Source: Sipunculus nudus
Lineage: Eukaryota; Annelida; Sipuncula; Golfingiida; Sipunculidae
Direction of reading: 5' to 3'
NCBI GenBank assembly: GCA_026874595.1
Contig: CM049311.1
Coordinates: 66,011,953 to 66,075,952 of the forward strand
DNA length: 64,000 nt
Below the pieces are notes generated by a model, which searched no databases, was not told the DNA's origin, and saw only the letters and a list, made by a program, of their open reading frames with translations. A program made the position numbers and the translations under genes. This document shows, piece by piece, positions 25,547-39,957 of the stretch. Numbering within the stretch: position 1 is the stretch's first letter; every line of letters begins with the position of its first letter.

Positions 25547-25790
25547 AAGGGGCCTGGACAGCTGAGTGGTAAAACGCTCGGCTTTCTCCGCTGGCGACCC
25601 GGGTTCGATTCCCAGCATGGCCATGAAAGTGGGTAGTAGTTGCCCGTCCATGGCCGGTGGTTTTCTCCGGGTCCTCAGGTTTCCTCCACCCATGCAGACT
25701 ACCGAACGCCTACATCCGAGCCATGGAGAGTGCCCCTTATTAGTTATTATAACTAGTTGTACAGTCCATGTAAAATAAATAAAATTTATA
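25547..25790 (+). mobile_element. tRNA-derived SINE, family B, near complete
   Basis: The head at 25550-25622 has an A-box-like CAGCTGAGTGGTAAAACG and a perfect B box (GGGTTCGATTCCC at about 25600-25612) within a tRNA-like arrangement. The body contains GGTGGTTTTCTCCGGGTCCT and CAGGTTTCCTCCACC, a motif common in invertebrate SINE bodies. The element ends in an A/T-rich tail (AAAATAAATAAAATTTATA). It is the best preserved SINE in the window. The short frames across it on both strands are by-products. Confidence 0.8.
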
Positions 25791-25984
25791 ACAAGGACAC
25801 CAACATGTATACACACCGGCGGGGATTAACGTATTCCCTCTTGGCGGAGGCAATTAAATCCAACACAACAACAAGTTGCGGACCTGTGCAATGGGATATA
25901 CATCAAGTATGATGCTCCAATGATAACATGCTTGACCAATATTGGAAAAGTACTTGATTACTTTACAAATAAATGTGTGACAGG

Positions 25985-26450
25985 TACATGTACAAAGCAA
26001 GACCTTAACATTTTGCAACTAGCGCCAATTACACAAATGTCACTTCAGAAATACCGGCATGGATGTACACAACAAAAAATGTAGGTGGCACCACTAGTTT
26101 TGTATTTGAGAGAGCCAACGAAGATGTATAGACATGCTTAATTTAGGCACATACTTAAAATTACTTTTGAGCTATGTGCAGAGATGAATGAAACCTAAAA
26201 ATTCTTGTAGATGGCATCAAAAGTCTTGTATAGCACAATGCTACCCAGATGTACAGATATGCACAATTTCAGACTGATATATCAAATCCCTCCTGAGAAA
26301 TAAGCAGGGACATACACTTGGCAAAAATGATTGTAGGTAGCGACACCTGTCTAGTGTACGGAAAGCCATCACAGAAGCATGTACATGCTAAAATTTTCAT
26401 AAACCTCTTTTTAATTGGGTTCACCCAGCTGAGCTTGGAAGGCAGTTCCC
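25985..26450 (-). repeat. GGTGGCGCCACC family, diverged minus-strand copy
   Basis: Read on the minus strand, the order of blocks follows the 280 bp units at 4.3 kb: GGTGTCGCTACCTACAATCA, TTTTTGCCAAGTGTATGTCC, a TGCATATCTGTACATC stretch, then GTGGTGCCACCTACAT. The palindromes have lost their CpG, as expected of an old methylated copy. It lies 0.4 kb from the plus-strand copy at 26.8 kb in opposite orientation. Confidence 0.55.
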
Positions 26451-26586
26451 CCTAAGCCAATGGTGAAGAGATAAAGATAAAGACAGTTAAGACAAAAACT
26501 TGGCCTGCTGCCAAATCTGAAATAGTTGGCAGTCTGCCAAGCTATTTATAAGGGCTAGGTATCTCGTGCAAATTTCGTATTGCGAT

Positions 26587-26612
26587 TTGCAATATGTGGT
26601 CGCATATTGCAA
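26587..26612. repeat. Perfect 10 bp hairpin
   Basis: TTGCAATATG at 26587-26596 and CATATTGCAA at 26603-26612, with a 6-base loop. It lies between the two oppositely oriented repeat copies. Confidence 0.85.
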
Positions 26613-26821
26613 TATTTCCATTGTTTTAAATTTATGGTGTTTTTATTATATTATATGGTAAATATGTATATATATAATATATAATGTAATATCTAAATAT
26701 TAAAAGTGTAAGGCGATTTTTGTGATTTTCCGTATCTCCTCTGATACCAGCAAACGGATTGCCGTGATTTTCGTCATGTTTCGACATATGCTACGGGTTT
26801 GTCTTAAGAGATTCCACCCAC

Positions 26822-27455
26822 TTAATTGTATCCGCCAAAAGAAATTTTGCGGATACTATGTTTTTGGCCGCCGCCCCGCCACTGCCGCCGCCGCGTTCGT
26901 TCCGGAGAACTCCTCTGAGACTACTATTTTTTTCCGAAACTTACACTAATTATTGGGTCACATGTGAACTAGTGCCTAACCAATTCGCTTTCACCTCTGA
27001 CCTTTCCTTCCTTGCCCGGCGTCTAATTGTGCGTCTAATTCCACACATGAATCTACATATCTCGGGAACCGTTTGACCGATCAGGAAAAAAAATGTTCAA
27101 ATGTAGCCCTTGGATAGCTTTATAACATACACAAAAATGGTGGCGCCACCTGCAAACATGTTTGCAAAGGATCCATCTGTTCGTCTGCCTTGGGTTAAAA
27201 TCACTCATATCTCTGCAGTGGTTTGACTAATTCACCTGAACTTCGGCATGCGTATACATCCTGGATAGCTTTTTTGATTTCGTGACGGATGGCGCCACCT
27301 TCTTTCACGTTCACGCTGCAGACATTCATGCTTATATCTCCGGACTGGTTTGACTTATATTCCTAAAAATTTGCAAGTGTATAGACCTCCTTTAGCTCTT
27401 TATAATATGCAAAACTGGTGGCGCCACCTACAACCATTTTTGCACAGCGTCCGTC
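26822..27455 (+). mobile_element. Composite repeat, GGTGGCGCCACC family, copy 2
   Basis: It starts with the hairpin GTATCCGC...GCGGATAC (26828-26856) and a GCC-rich tract. Then come TTCCGGAGAACTCCTC and GGGTCACATGTGAACT, as in copy 1, followed by four monomers with GGTGGCGCCACC-type palindromes (for example near 27141 and 27418). Copy 1 has about twice as many monomers, so copies differ in array length while the left end is shared. Confidence 0.75.
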
Positions 27456-28879
27456 TTTTTATCTGATATGCTTGAGTGCACATCAACCGGGTCGCAGGAA
27501 TCCGTGATGGTAAAACAGTCGCACACGGTCGCACAAAGTCCAGGGCCTTGTATGCGATTTAGGGCCTTGCCAAATATGCACCAACACATGTAGGCCCACG
27601 ATGTAACAGATGTGAAGATAATATTAAACAAATTTATGTCGTGGTTGGTGAAGTGTGATGTGTACACGTGTGTGAAGTGGAACCACCGAAATTGTAAACA
27701 CATGATATTGACTTGAAATGATTGAAAATTGAGATTTTTTTCTCATTACTGCAGTAACAAATGTAAAATTCCTTGAAAAATATAAATCTAATACTTTTGT
27801 ACTGGCATATGTTTCTTTAACATACTTGTGCCATTTAATTTTCAATCATGTTCATGTTATACTCTTTGTTTTTTTTTTTAAATTTTCTTTCATTCAGTAT
27901 GAATGCTTATTGCGTATAAGTCATGGCCATCATTGTTACTATTTTTACAAATAAAACTGGAATTTTTGCATTTTCTTCTAAGGTCTATTCCATGGACGGT
28001 TTCTTTTGTATGTATATGTGATATTGCTGATCAGTTTCTCATGTCACATGGTACATGTGTTGGTGTCTATTTGAGAAAGACCCCCACCATATGTTAGGCA
28101 CTGGCTTGGGGCGCCCGAGTGTGACTGTACGCTCTTCCGAAATATGTTTCGAAGGATTTGTATCCACAACACCATACATATAATTGTCGTGTTCGCCCCA
28201 AACCGTGCGCACCGGTTAATTTTATTATAAATCATTCTTTATCATGTTAAAATGTAAGACAATAAATGTTTACGCAGATTAGTTTTATTTTCCCACAAAA
28301 TGCCAATGTAACTTGTATTTAATACATTTGTATGTAATACATAGTATTTAATACTTTGTTGACAGTACTCAAAGATCGCCTCATATGTGCAATTAACTCG
28401 GCAAATAGATATTCTGGACTATGGGGTAGCACAGTGAGGTATATGTAGTGTATAATCACAGCCTTGTACCACATCGCAAGTTCTTAAACAAGAACTTTAC
28501 TTGACGTGTTAAGCAACAGTACTATTGACCTGTCATTCGCAGTTAAATAAGATGTGAGTACAGAATATTAATGAAAGATTAACTATTATGACCGTGTTCA
28601 GCACTTCTTCCTTTTTGTTGTGTATAGAAATATTTCTTGTATACCAATAAGTCATCAAGCAGTCATACAAATTTGTAGTATATCAGGCCTACTTGAACAT
28701 TTCCTACCAAATGTCTGTAGAAGCGGACGCGACTTTGACTTTAAGCCTGTCATTAAACCAATCTCATTCAGACGTCTTCAGACGTCTAAATATTTAACAG
28801 AAATAATATTTTTACGTCAAAATCAATTTTAGACCTGTTTAGCTAAATATTGATATTATTTAGGAAACATGTTTGTACA
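27456..28879. other. Unique intergenic DNA
   Basis: No supported gene. The small palindromic motif AGACGTCTTCAGACGTCT lies near 28770-28788. Confidence 0.4.
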
Positions 28880-29990
28880 ATATACCGGAATCTGAAACAA
28901 CACTTTTGCAGAAGCCCCCATTTTGATATAGGCTTATTTGGGCCCAAGACCAACTTCAGCTTTCTATGCCTTTATAAAAAATTACTGAACTCGATCTGTT
29001 TTTATACAATTGAGAGAACCCTACAGTTGGATAATTCTTGTGAAAAATTAAACCATTCGGCTCGACAGTTTAATTCATCGTAAAACCTTTTCATGTAATA
29101 GCTGAAAGAGGCTTAAATTATCAAAAAAATCAATGTAGGTGGCGCTATAAAATCTCAATTTCAAATGCCAGTCATGTGACCAACATTTGTACAAAACTTG
29201 GTGGTGCTAGCTCCTGTCGTTTCATAGATTTTCATGTTGATAGACTTATTTTGCCAAATAACTTATATTAAATTAATTTAAATTCAAAACTCGGTCAAAA
29301 TATATCAAACCCAAACCATTTGAACAAACTTGAGAGAGCTTATCTCTGGGATCATTTCTGTGAAATATTGAACAATTTGGCTGGATGATTTTAGGGAAGA
29401 ATATTTCTAAAGTTTTTTTCCAGCTTCTTCTCCGTAAAATATAAGTTGATGCATGTGCCGCCACAGAAACGCATTCGAAAAAAAATTTGACTGATTTTTT
29501 TTTTTATATAAAATTTGGGGATGCTATCTCTTGCTTTTCCTGAAAAGTTATGGGTTAATGTACTGAGTACCAATGACCCCCTTACAAATAAGGTCGATGC
29601 AGGTGGCGCCACCAATCCCTCAGTTTTAAATATGACTCATGTAACCAACATATGCATGAAAATCTCCAGCCGTTTTTGAGACTGAAATGTTAGTATGCTT
29701 TTTGGTTCAATGACTAAGTTCAGCTTCCTATAACTCGAGCAAACGTGAGAGAGATTGTTAATGGGATTATTCCTGTGAAATATTGAACAATTAGGTTGGA
29801 CATATTCTTAGAAGAAAATGTTTTAAAGTTATTTTATCTTTTCCCCTATAAAAGTAAATGCAGACAACAAAAAAATATGTTCAATCTGACAGAGTGTTTT
29901 AGATGACTGATTTCATGCATAAAATTTGGTGATGCAAGCTCCTGACGTTTTTGAGATAGTCTGGGTTATCGTATGGGCGACGGATGACGC
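28880..29990 (+). repeat. Diverged tandem array, about 320-420 bp spacing
   Basis: Three anchors repeat in order: GTGAAAAATTAAACCATTCG near 29039, GTGAAATATTGAACAATTTG near 29357, GTGAAATATTGAACAATTAG near 29775. Between them lie related blocks with GGTGGCGCTA, TGTGCCGCCAC and GGTGGCGCCACC, each followed by a CATGTGACCAACAT-like segment and AGCTCCTG.CGTTT. It appears to be an older, distantly related member of the GGTGGCGCCACC families. Similar anchors are frequent in bivalve repeats (from memory, not checked). Confidence 0.6.
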
Positions 29991-30716
29991 CACACCATTG
30001 CATAAGCTAACAAGTAACAGTACGCAAAAATGAAAACCGTCCATTCGATGTATCAAACGCCTTTATCTGATTGGCTAGATCTTGTATAACGTCTCCCACT
30101 GCAAGAGCCTTGATCTAAAAATAGAAATGTTCGCTGGGTTCAGAGTTGGGTGCGTACAAGTATGCCAATTACTTATAATTGGGTTAATAGCTTTGTGAAT
30201 GATTTATGAGAAAGCAGGCCCTGGGAGTACGGGGGGGGGGGGGGGGGCAAAGTCTCATCGCGACTAAGCGAGAGGTCTGTATATATGAACATATACCTTG
30301 GAATTGTGGTACCTGCCTATTAAGATTATGAGCTGATCATTTTGGTTTCGGTTCCAAACCTTAGTACTCTCGTTAACCAGTGTACAGCTGAAAGGACAGG
30401 ATAGATATAGCATCAGTGTCTTAAAAATTAAAGAAAAAGAACTGCATTACAATGTTTTTATTGCATGTTAGCTGGTTACACTGTACGTTAACTCCATGGT
30501 TGCTGCTCTGGGATTTACATAACACCTGCTATTACTGAGAATAGACTGAAAAGGACAATCCATGGACGTACCATCTGGTTCTTTAGTTAAATGACGGTGG
30601 TTGCACTCGAACTTTGTCACGGAACTCCAGTAAGGCAACTCCTAGTAAATAAAGATTTTTGGTCTTGAACTATTGGGAAAGATGACAAATGTGTATAATC
30701 AGAAGCGGATCAAGGA
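29991..30716. other. Unique DNA with a G17 run
   Basis: G run at 30231-30247; no gene seen. Confidence 0.4.
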
Positions 30717-30746
30717 GTGTGTGTGTGTGTGTGGGGGGGGGGGGGG
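30717..30746. repeat. (GT)n followed by poly-G
   Basis: About eight GT repeats to 30732, then G14. The frames crossing it encode Cys-Val / Gly runs and are artefacts. Confidence 0.9.
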
Positions 30747-33699
30747 TTCCAGGGGGTCCGGACCGGGTCTATGAGAAACTACACGCAAATTGTATCAATC
30801 AGAAAAACTCGCTTAAGGAAACCCTATATGTCGCAAGTCGGATGCCGGAAGGGTATACCGCTAATAAAGTTTGAGATCTCTGTGGCTGGTGAAATGATAG
30901 ATCCGTTTATGAGCTTTCGCGACGACAGATGTGGAATTCGAATGTATACACATGCGTTGTTAATGTATTAAGAAAATAACATATATTTTACAAAAAAAAC
31001 CTTGCTTGGCGACATTTAGATGTAAGCCAGATGTTATTACCGGTTATTTCCTTAAAATATCCTGCATGCAACTAAGCCGACTGCAGTCACAGATTAATCA
31101 GACGACTTTACACGCGGAAATGGTTTCTGACTTTCTGAGTCCGAAATCAGGATGAAATACAAAGTGGAAAACAAGTCTGTTGTTTGAAATAATTAAGGGT
31201 GCAGGTTGTGAAATGAAACTTTTTAAAATACTGACGCTTCTGTTGAGTGCAGCTTAATACATGAAGGGGTAGCATTTGTTTATAGGTAACCGCGGGGCAT
31301 ATCAACGCTCTAAGTGCTGTATTCACGTTACAGGTGGGAAAAATGGTAAACTGAATACTCACGGAACTTATTTTTCAGAGAAAATCTGAGTGTGGAGTAT
31401 AATATAAATGTATAATACATTTTTTTCGTAGTGTAATTTTTTATTTCTAATCACCTTAAATAATAAAAAAGAATCTACAATAGAGTATAATGTATTTAGT
31501 AATTACATAATGTCATAAATTACAAAAATGTACTATAAAATGGCTAATTTTCCTCAACGGAAAACTCAGAGAGTAAACCAATCCATATACATGGTGCCAT
31601 AAATTAAGATTCAATAAGTTCCTCATATACAGAGCTACAAAGTCGTTTCCAACTGTAAGATCACTAAACTGACAGCCATTTTGCCTCTTGCCCGCGTGCT
31701 ATCAACACACCATGAGCTAAACGGTTTACAAATATACTGAATTTATGATCAGACACAGTGGATAGACGGTACAGTTGTGTGGGAATACGGAAAACATCAT
31801 ACCTGCCGGATGGGGCATCATGGAAAGTAAATATATGAAACATCAGTTAAAGTTAAGTTGTAACCAATCTGAGGAAAATATGTGTTGTTCAAGATCAGAT
31901 ATCGACAGAGCATCTATAACCTCTCCAACACACAGATGTATTATCAGTTGATGGTTTGAGTGAAAACTGTCACTGTGAGCATTATCGACCGCTACCAAGA
32001 TAAAGGACGTGAAAAGACACCGGATTTTGCACCATCGAACAACGGAAACCCGGATTCGATAGACAAGTATTCTTCCACATAGGCTGGGAAAGATACAATG
32101 GTACAATTCAGATTCACCTATGCTGAACATGCAAAGGGGCAAAGAATCACTCTGCATGGTGGTATCAGTGGGGCAATATCAGAGTGTACTGTGGTTACGG
32201 TCAGAAAATACACTGCTGCATACATCAGCCCATTTGCTGAAAGATCAATAAGACAGAAGGAAAGAAAAAGACTTGGAAGGAAGTTGCCACCAAAGACGTC
32301 CGTGTGGTTGAAGCCCTTGTCCTTGAGGAGACTCGCAGGGGCGTCAGTACAGAGGGAGAGGTGTGATGGGGGCGGGGTGTAGGTCGTAGTTGGGTCGGAG
32401 GTGGTGGGGGTGCGTATATATCCCCCAACTTTTTAGCAAGGGGGATAGTCTATGTAATCCCCCCTGAGAGAACAATATTTATACATTGGAAATGAAATAT
32501 ATTTATAATTAGAATTCTAGACTTTGGTTCCATTCCTGAGTTTATAAAAAAAAGTATATATCAAAACCTGGTTTAGTATTAGCTTATACACGAAACATAA
32601 CACCTTATTTTTTTAAATCTTCCACTAAATTGGAGTATATTTGAAATGTGTCACACAGACATAAATGTACGTATATTTATATAGGCTTTGTTGGGAGCTG
32701 TTTCAGTTGTTCGAGACAAAGGTGCGAACTTTTTTTTCCGCTTTTCCCTCACCATTCACTAGTTCTGCTACATTTCAGCTATTGCCCGCGGCATCGCATG
32801 ATTGTAAGTCGTATGTCCTGCCGTTTCCCCATGGTGTACCTAAATATGTTCAGTTATTTAGAAACGTTTAAGTAGTGCGACAAAAAGATCAAATACCATA
32901 ATGGCATATAATGTAAACTGAAACGCTTGTGCAAAAGCATGCCGTCTTTTAAAGCAAAAGAACGTGAAGCGCATTTAGATAATGTTTTTGAAAAATGATA
33001 ATTTAATGCCACCTTTGGACGTTCATGTAACAATAACATTCCAGAAAATATCCATATTTGTATTATTGGCATCTTCTACAAAACAACAAAAGAGAAATAC
33101 ATTTCATGGAACAAACTCTAAAATTTAATTAATTTAATTGTCTCAAGACAAACAGATATGTAAAACCTTGGAAAAATTATATACCTCCGTTCAATTTCTT
33201 TGGAGAAGGTTTGTCTGCACCGTTCGAGTCGAATGATCCAGTATTGTAGTTTGTAGATAAAGTGAAATAAAATACAAACCAGAAATTCCTGTAACAACCT
33301 CTGTTTTTAAGTATTAATTATAAGCCAGGTTTGTTAAGGTTAATCATCGGCGATATAAAGCAATATGAACAGGAACGGACCCGACCACTTAGTTTCAGTC
33401 ATTGTCGACAGGTGTCGGTGGTGAGACGGAAAACGTCTATCAACGCAAGAGATGATATTTTCGCATCAGGGGAATCTCCGCTCAGTGTAAAATCGGCATA
33501 TAGTTACTGTAATGGTTTAACGATGTGATTCAGAATTAAATCGTACTTTTTTGTTTAATATAGACAGATCCTCCTTACAAATATAATTTTCTGTCACTAT
33601 GCTTCTGACCTCACACTTATATTTCCAATCATAACGTTATTGTCCACTGTATTAAACATACCCTTCCTGATATGTCAGTCTAATACATTATCCAAAAAT
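30747..33699. other. Unique intergenic DNA
   Basis: A hairpin TATCCCCC / GGGGGATA with a 13-base loop at 32419-32447 resembles a MITE terminus, but no partner end was found. The overlapping frames at 31843-32382 on both strands show no motif. No gene is supported. Confidence 0.4.
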
Positions 33700-33704
33700 T
33701 ATTG

Positions 33705-33785
33705 TTAAAAAATGTTATTGATAGTATAATAACTATTATTTTTATCATTATTGTTATTATTATTTTTATTATCATTATTATTCAT
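33705..33785 (-). repeat. (ATT)n tract, probable 3' tail of the non-LTR element
   Basis: Imperfect ATT repeats immediately downstream, on the minus strand, of the retrotransposon coding remnant. Several non-LTR clades end in short tandem repeats rather than poly-A, which is why I link the two. Confidence 0.6.
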
Positions 33786-34146
33786 ATTTGCATATATAAT
33801 TTGGACAGGTTTACAGCCATTTCAACAGATGTGGTTCTGTCTGAAGGACTATCATATCGGCGACGACCCACATTCCTAGTTCTTCTCTTTGATGATTATG
33901 TCTGGTATGTGGGCTCTAAACTCTTTATTAGTTTGGATTGACATGTTCCGCAGTATTGTCACTTCTTTCCGTGTCATTTACAGTGTTTTGTTGACCTTCA
34001 TTCCACTTTCCTGCGGTCCTAAACCACTAAGCAGTCTGATCTCCTAGGCATGTGGCCAGATCCCTAATTGTGTCTTTGTGTTAACGGCTTCTGTGCAAGT
34101 TCTTGGCAGTCCGATACAATGTGGTCAGTGGTCTCCTGCAGAACCT

Positions 34147-34151
34147 GCATT
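34147..34151. repeat. Target-site duplication, left copy (GCATT)
   Basis: GCATT here is repeated at 35674-35678 on the other side of the hAT-like element. Removing the element and one copy restores the retrotransposon frame across the junction (two Gln codons, then the first zinc-knuckle Cys). This supports the exact boundaries. Confidence 0.75.
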
Positions 34152-35537
34152 CAGGGGCGTATTCATAGGGGGGCGCAAAGGGGCGCCCCCCCCCTAAAAT
34201 TCTGCTAACACTTATACCAGTCAACTACTGGCAAGTGTTATGTTTGTTAACTCAAATTTATTTTATATTCGATTATTTGAGTATACACACACAGATAAAA
34301 TATGGCGTTTTCAGTAAATAATTATATTTTCATGTTTCTCTGTGCACGGTTATGGTAATGTTATTCCCATATGGAAAGGAAAGAAGAAAAACAAGAAAGA
34401 TCTTGTCTGTAATGTAAATATAGATATTTTTATCTGATATAATTATGTATATTTATTATCAGTTCCCAAGGTTCCTATTGACCTAAAGAGAAACTAGTTT
34501 TGTTGTATTTGTTGAAATTTTGTGAAGAAAGAACAAAAGCTTAGCAAGATAATGTCTGTAATGTAAATGTAAATAGTGTCAGACTTTGAAAATTTCTAAA
34601 ATAAATCTAAACAGTAAAGGGATTGTATGCTTACACATTTCTCTCATGTTTTTACTATCTCTCTTTTTGTTTTTGTGCAGAAGTGAAGTCTCCAAACCTT
34701 ATGATTGTTCTGTAACATGATGGTGGATGGCCAAAAACTGTTAAACAATCTATGCAAGATATTTGTACTTCCATGCACTGGACGCTTGCTATGCCTCATT
34801 TTTAAAATTTACCCTGGAATACACCGAGAGACTTCCGGTTTATTGATCTATGGGTAATTAAAATAACCTCTAAATACCCACTGGAGCTAGATGGCCAGGC
34901 TTTATGTCTGAAAGATGCATTTTTAATAATGATATAAATCTGAAAATGGTATGCAAATAACAGTCAATGAGTATTTTTCACTTCTAATATTTCTTGTGTT
35001 TATTTACTTTAATTACCTCAGGTCAGACTATCTTTAATTCTTTTTAACTCCAACTGGCTATACTTCGAACTTAATTGCTGCAAAAATAATTTATCTACGA
35101 AAACCTATATTATCGAATTCATTATCAGAAGCTCTACATGAAAAAAAGATGTAGTAACCTTTGACAGATTCAGTGACATATAATAGTTAATCCGTTTCAG
35201 TTCTTTTAAATGTGTGCTGACCATCTTCTACTTAAAAATTACAATTAATTTACAACACTACACTTATTGATGCATGTATTTTTGTGTTGTTCAAATAATG
35301 CATTATATATATAGCTGAGGGTCCCACGGTTAACATAATAAACAATTTGAACTGGATACCTTACAAAATTACATATAATAATCATAATAATTATGCACGA
35401 ACTAACAATATTTGTTATGTTAAGTAGGAGACAATTAAACAGCCACGCAGTGTATTCAAACAAGTTTAAATATGCTAGCTTCCTACTGTTAGGGCTTTGT
35501 GGAATATCTATATAATTTGAAAAAAAAAACTGATTTA

Positions 35538-35590
<53 letters not shown>

Positions 35591-35673
35591 CATGTCTTAA
35601 AGACGCAGAACAGCCCCCTTTCCCGACTTTAGGGCTGCGCCCCCTCTATTTTCAAATCCTGGATACGCCACTG
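34152..35673. mobile_element. hAT-like non-autonomous DNA transposon
   Basis: The left end starts CAGGGGCGTATTCATAGGGG. The right end, reverse complemented, starts CAGTGGCGTATCCAGG; both lead into GGGGGCGC-rich subterminal DNA. The CAG(G/T)GGCGTA terminus is typical of hAT-type MITEs. The flanking duplication is 5 bp (GCATT), shorter than the usual 8 bp for hAT, so the superfamily is tentative. The 1.52 kb interior is AT-rich, without a transposase frame. It holds a hairpin at 34207-34239 (AACACTT..ACCAGT / ACTGG..AAGTGTT) and a (TA)n tract close to the right end. Confidence 0.7.
35539..35588. repeat. (TA)n microsatellite inside the hAT-like element
   Basis: About 25 TA repeats ending 85 bp from the element's right terminus. 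Confidence 0.95.
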
Positions 35674-35930
35674 GCATTGTTGATATTTTTCATCTTTGAT
35701 GCTGCGGTGGCGGTCGGATATAGTTTTGAGGTTCTTGTCTGTTCCTGCGACGACCAAATTGTTTCTATCTCAGTCCGGGAAACCGTCTGCAAGTGTCAGG
35801 AACTTCCATGTATTACATTTTCCTTCTAGTTCTTCTGCCATATTTCGTAGTACAATATGCAAAAATCAGGTTTAACTGCCATCCTGATTCCGGGCCACAC
35901 TTTGCTATCATAGGCCCTGGAACGTGGATG
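35674..35930 (-). pseudogene. Non-LTR retrotransposon remnant, proximal half
   Basis: Minus strand, upstream half of the split element. A frame from about 35841 down to 35674 reads MAEELEGKCNTWKFL, one stop, then DRNNLVVAGTDK and finally RSIKDEKYQQ, which leads straight into the zinc knuckle on the far side of the insertion. Further upstream, to about 35930, a related frame (residues MAVKPDF) continues after a shift. The reverse transcriptase core itself is not recognised in the window, so the element is 5'-truncated, as is usual for non-LTR copies. Confidence 0.7.
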
Positions 35931-36596
35931 AGAGAGTATATGCGGAGGACAATGTGATCTTGACACTTGCCTAAAGATTTTTTTTAATCTCTTATTGGAT
36001 GTCTAGAAACGAGATGTACTCAGGCCTGTAATGTAGGCATCGTTAATACAAAAGGTGAATATAAAGAAACCAATATATGAAAGTATTTATAATCAGAGTG
36101 AATCGGACATTGATGGTAAAAAGGGAGTATATTGTCTAAATTAGGAAACAGATTTGCTTTAATAAATAAATATTGGTCTTGAAGACAAAAGAATTCTGAT
36201 AAACAACAGGAAAATAGAGGGGAATCTGTTTTATTATGAGTGCATCTTATTAAAAAGTGCCATGCACAAATGGTTTTGGCTTCCTCGAAAAGGTCAGGAC
36301 TGCCAGAGAAGAAATTGCGAACGCCAATATTGTAATAGAAGGATATAGACATTACAGTCACACAGAATCTTTGGCTTTCATAATCGTTTGAAAATATTTA
36401 AAAATATATTAGATATACACATATATAAAGAATGGGAAAAAGGGTTAACCAGATTGTAAACTTTATCCCTAAGACTTCGACACTAGCGGACTATTCGAAT
36501 AATGCGACAGAATGATGTTTTCATGTAAATGCTTATATGTAAAGTGAAAACAATACATATAAATATATGTTTATATAAATATATATATATACATAT
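35931..36596. other. AT-rich DNA
   Basis: A minus-strand open frame of 113 codons (36020-36361) is present but has no recognised domain or splice signal, and is rich in AT-derived residues. It may be chance or an old transposon piece. Confidence 0.35.
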
Positions 36597-39262
<2,666 letters not shown>

Positions 39263-39329
39263 CAAAAACTAGATGTGTCGGAACGACACGAATGCCCCCG
39301 CCTTGGGCAAATTAGAAACATTTGTAAAA

Positions 39330-39957
39330 TTTGGAAAATTTTTTAAGTTCAGGAGGTGTCGTATGGTCAGAAGTAGGTCAACAAGGGCAAAATGCAAACT
39401 CGATCTGTAACGGGTCATTATCAAGCAACACAGCAAAAATCATGCCAGTATATGCAGGCATTGTGAAAAAAAGTCCACACATGTGCATTTTCCATAAAAA
39501 TTTCTGTCTTTCATGAAATTTTCTATGTTTAGGAGCCGTAAAACAATCAAAAGTAGGTCAACTGTGATGAAACGCAAACTCGATCTGTAACTGTCATTAT
39601 CTGCCCACACAAAAAAAATCAGGGTGGTATCTGCAGGCATTGAGGAAAAAAAGTCAGTACATATGCATTTGTTATGAAAATTTTTATTTTTCATGAAACT
39701 TTCTATGTTCAGGAGCATTCAAATGGTCAAAAGTAGGTCAACTGAGACAAAACAAGAACTCGATCTGTAACTGGTCATTATCTGCCTACACACCAAAAAT
39801 CAGGCCCGTATCTGAAGGCACTGCGAAAAAAAGTCCATACATGTGCACCTTTTTATGAAATTTTCATGTTAGAGCACCGTCAAACGGTCAAAAATAGGTC
39901 AACTGGGACAAAACGTGAACTTGATCTGTAACTGGTCATTATCTGCCAACACACCAA
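39330..39957 (+). repeat. 180 bp core repeats, first block
   Basis: Anchors CGATCTGTAA at 39401, 39581 and 39761 (TGATCTGTAA at about 39921) give a period of 180 bp. Each unit also carries AAGTAGGTCAAC, ATCTGCAGGCATTG and TCATGAAATTTTC. The block stops in the middle of the CACACCAAAAATCAGG motif, where the nested element starts. Confidence 0.85.

Larger units (their letters stand above)
33700..34151 (-). pseudogene. Non-LTR retrotransposon remnant, C-terminal end, distal half
   Basis: On the minus strand, reading from 34151 downwards, a frame resumes with CRFC, then after a one-base shift ETTDHIVSDCQELAQ, giving a CCHC zinc knuckle (Cys-X2-Cys ... His-X4-Cys). Further on come stop codons and then VTILRNMSIQT and HIPDIII. 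These correspond to the C-terminal tail (ILW-F-IQTD ... RPDIV type) that follows the reverse transcriptase in many invertebrate non-LTR retrotransposons; the comparison is from memory. Translation ends in stops, and the strand finishes in an (ATT)n tract at 33705-33785, the position expected of the element's microsatellite 3' tail. The copy is dead: it has stops, a frameshift and a large insertion at 34152-35673. Confidence 0.75.

Noticed and set aside
25550-25622. Functional tRNA gene
   Set aside because: A and B boxes are present, but it continues into a SINE body with an A/T-rich tail; acceptor arms do not close properly.
36020-36361. 113-codon minus-strand open frame
   Set aside because: No recognisable motif; lies between a dead retrotransposon and a DNA element, and is probably chance or an old fragment.
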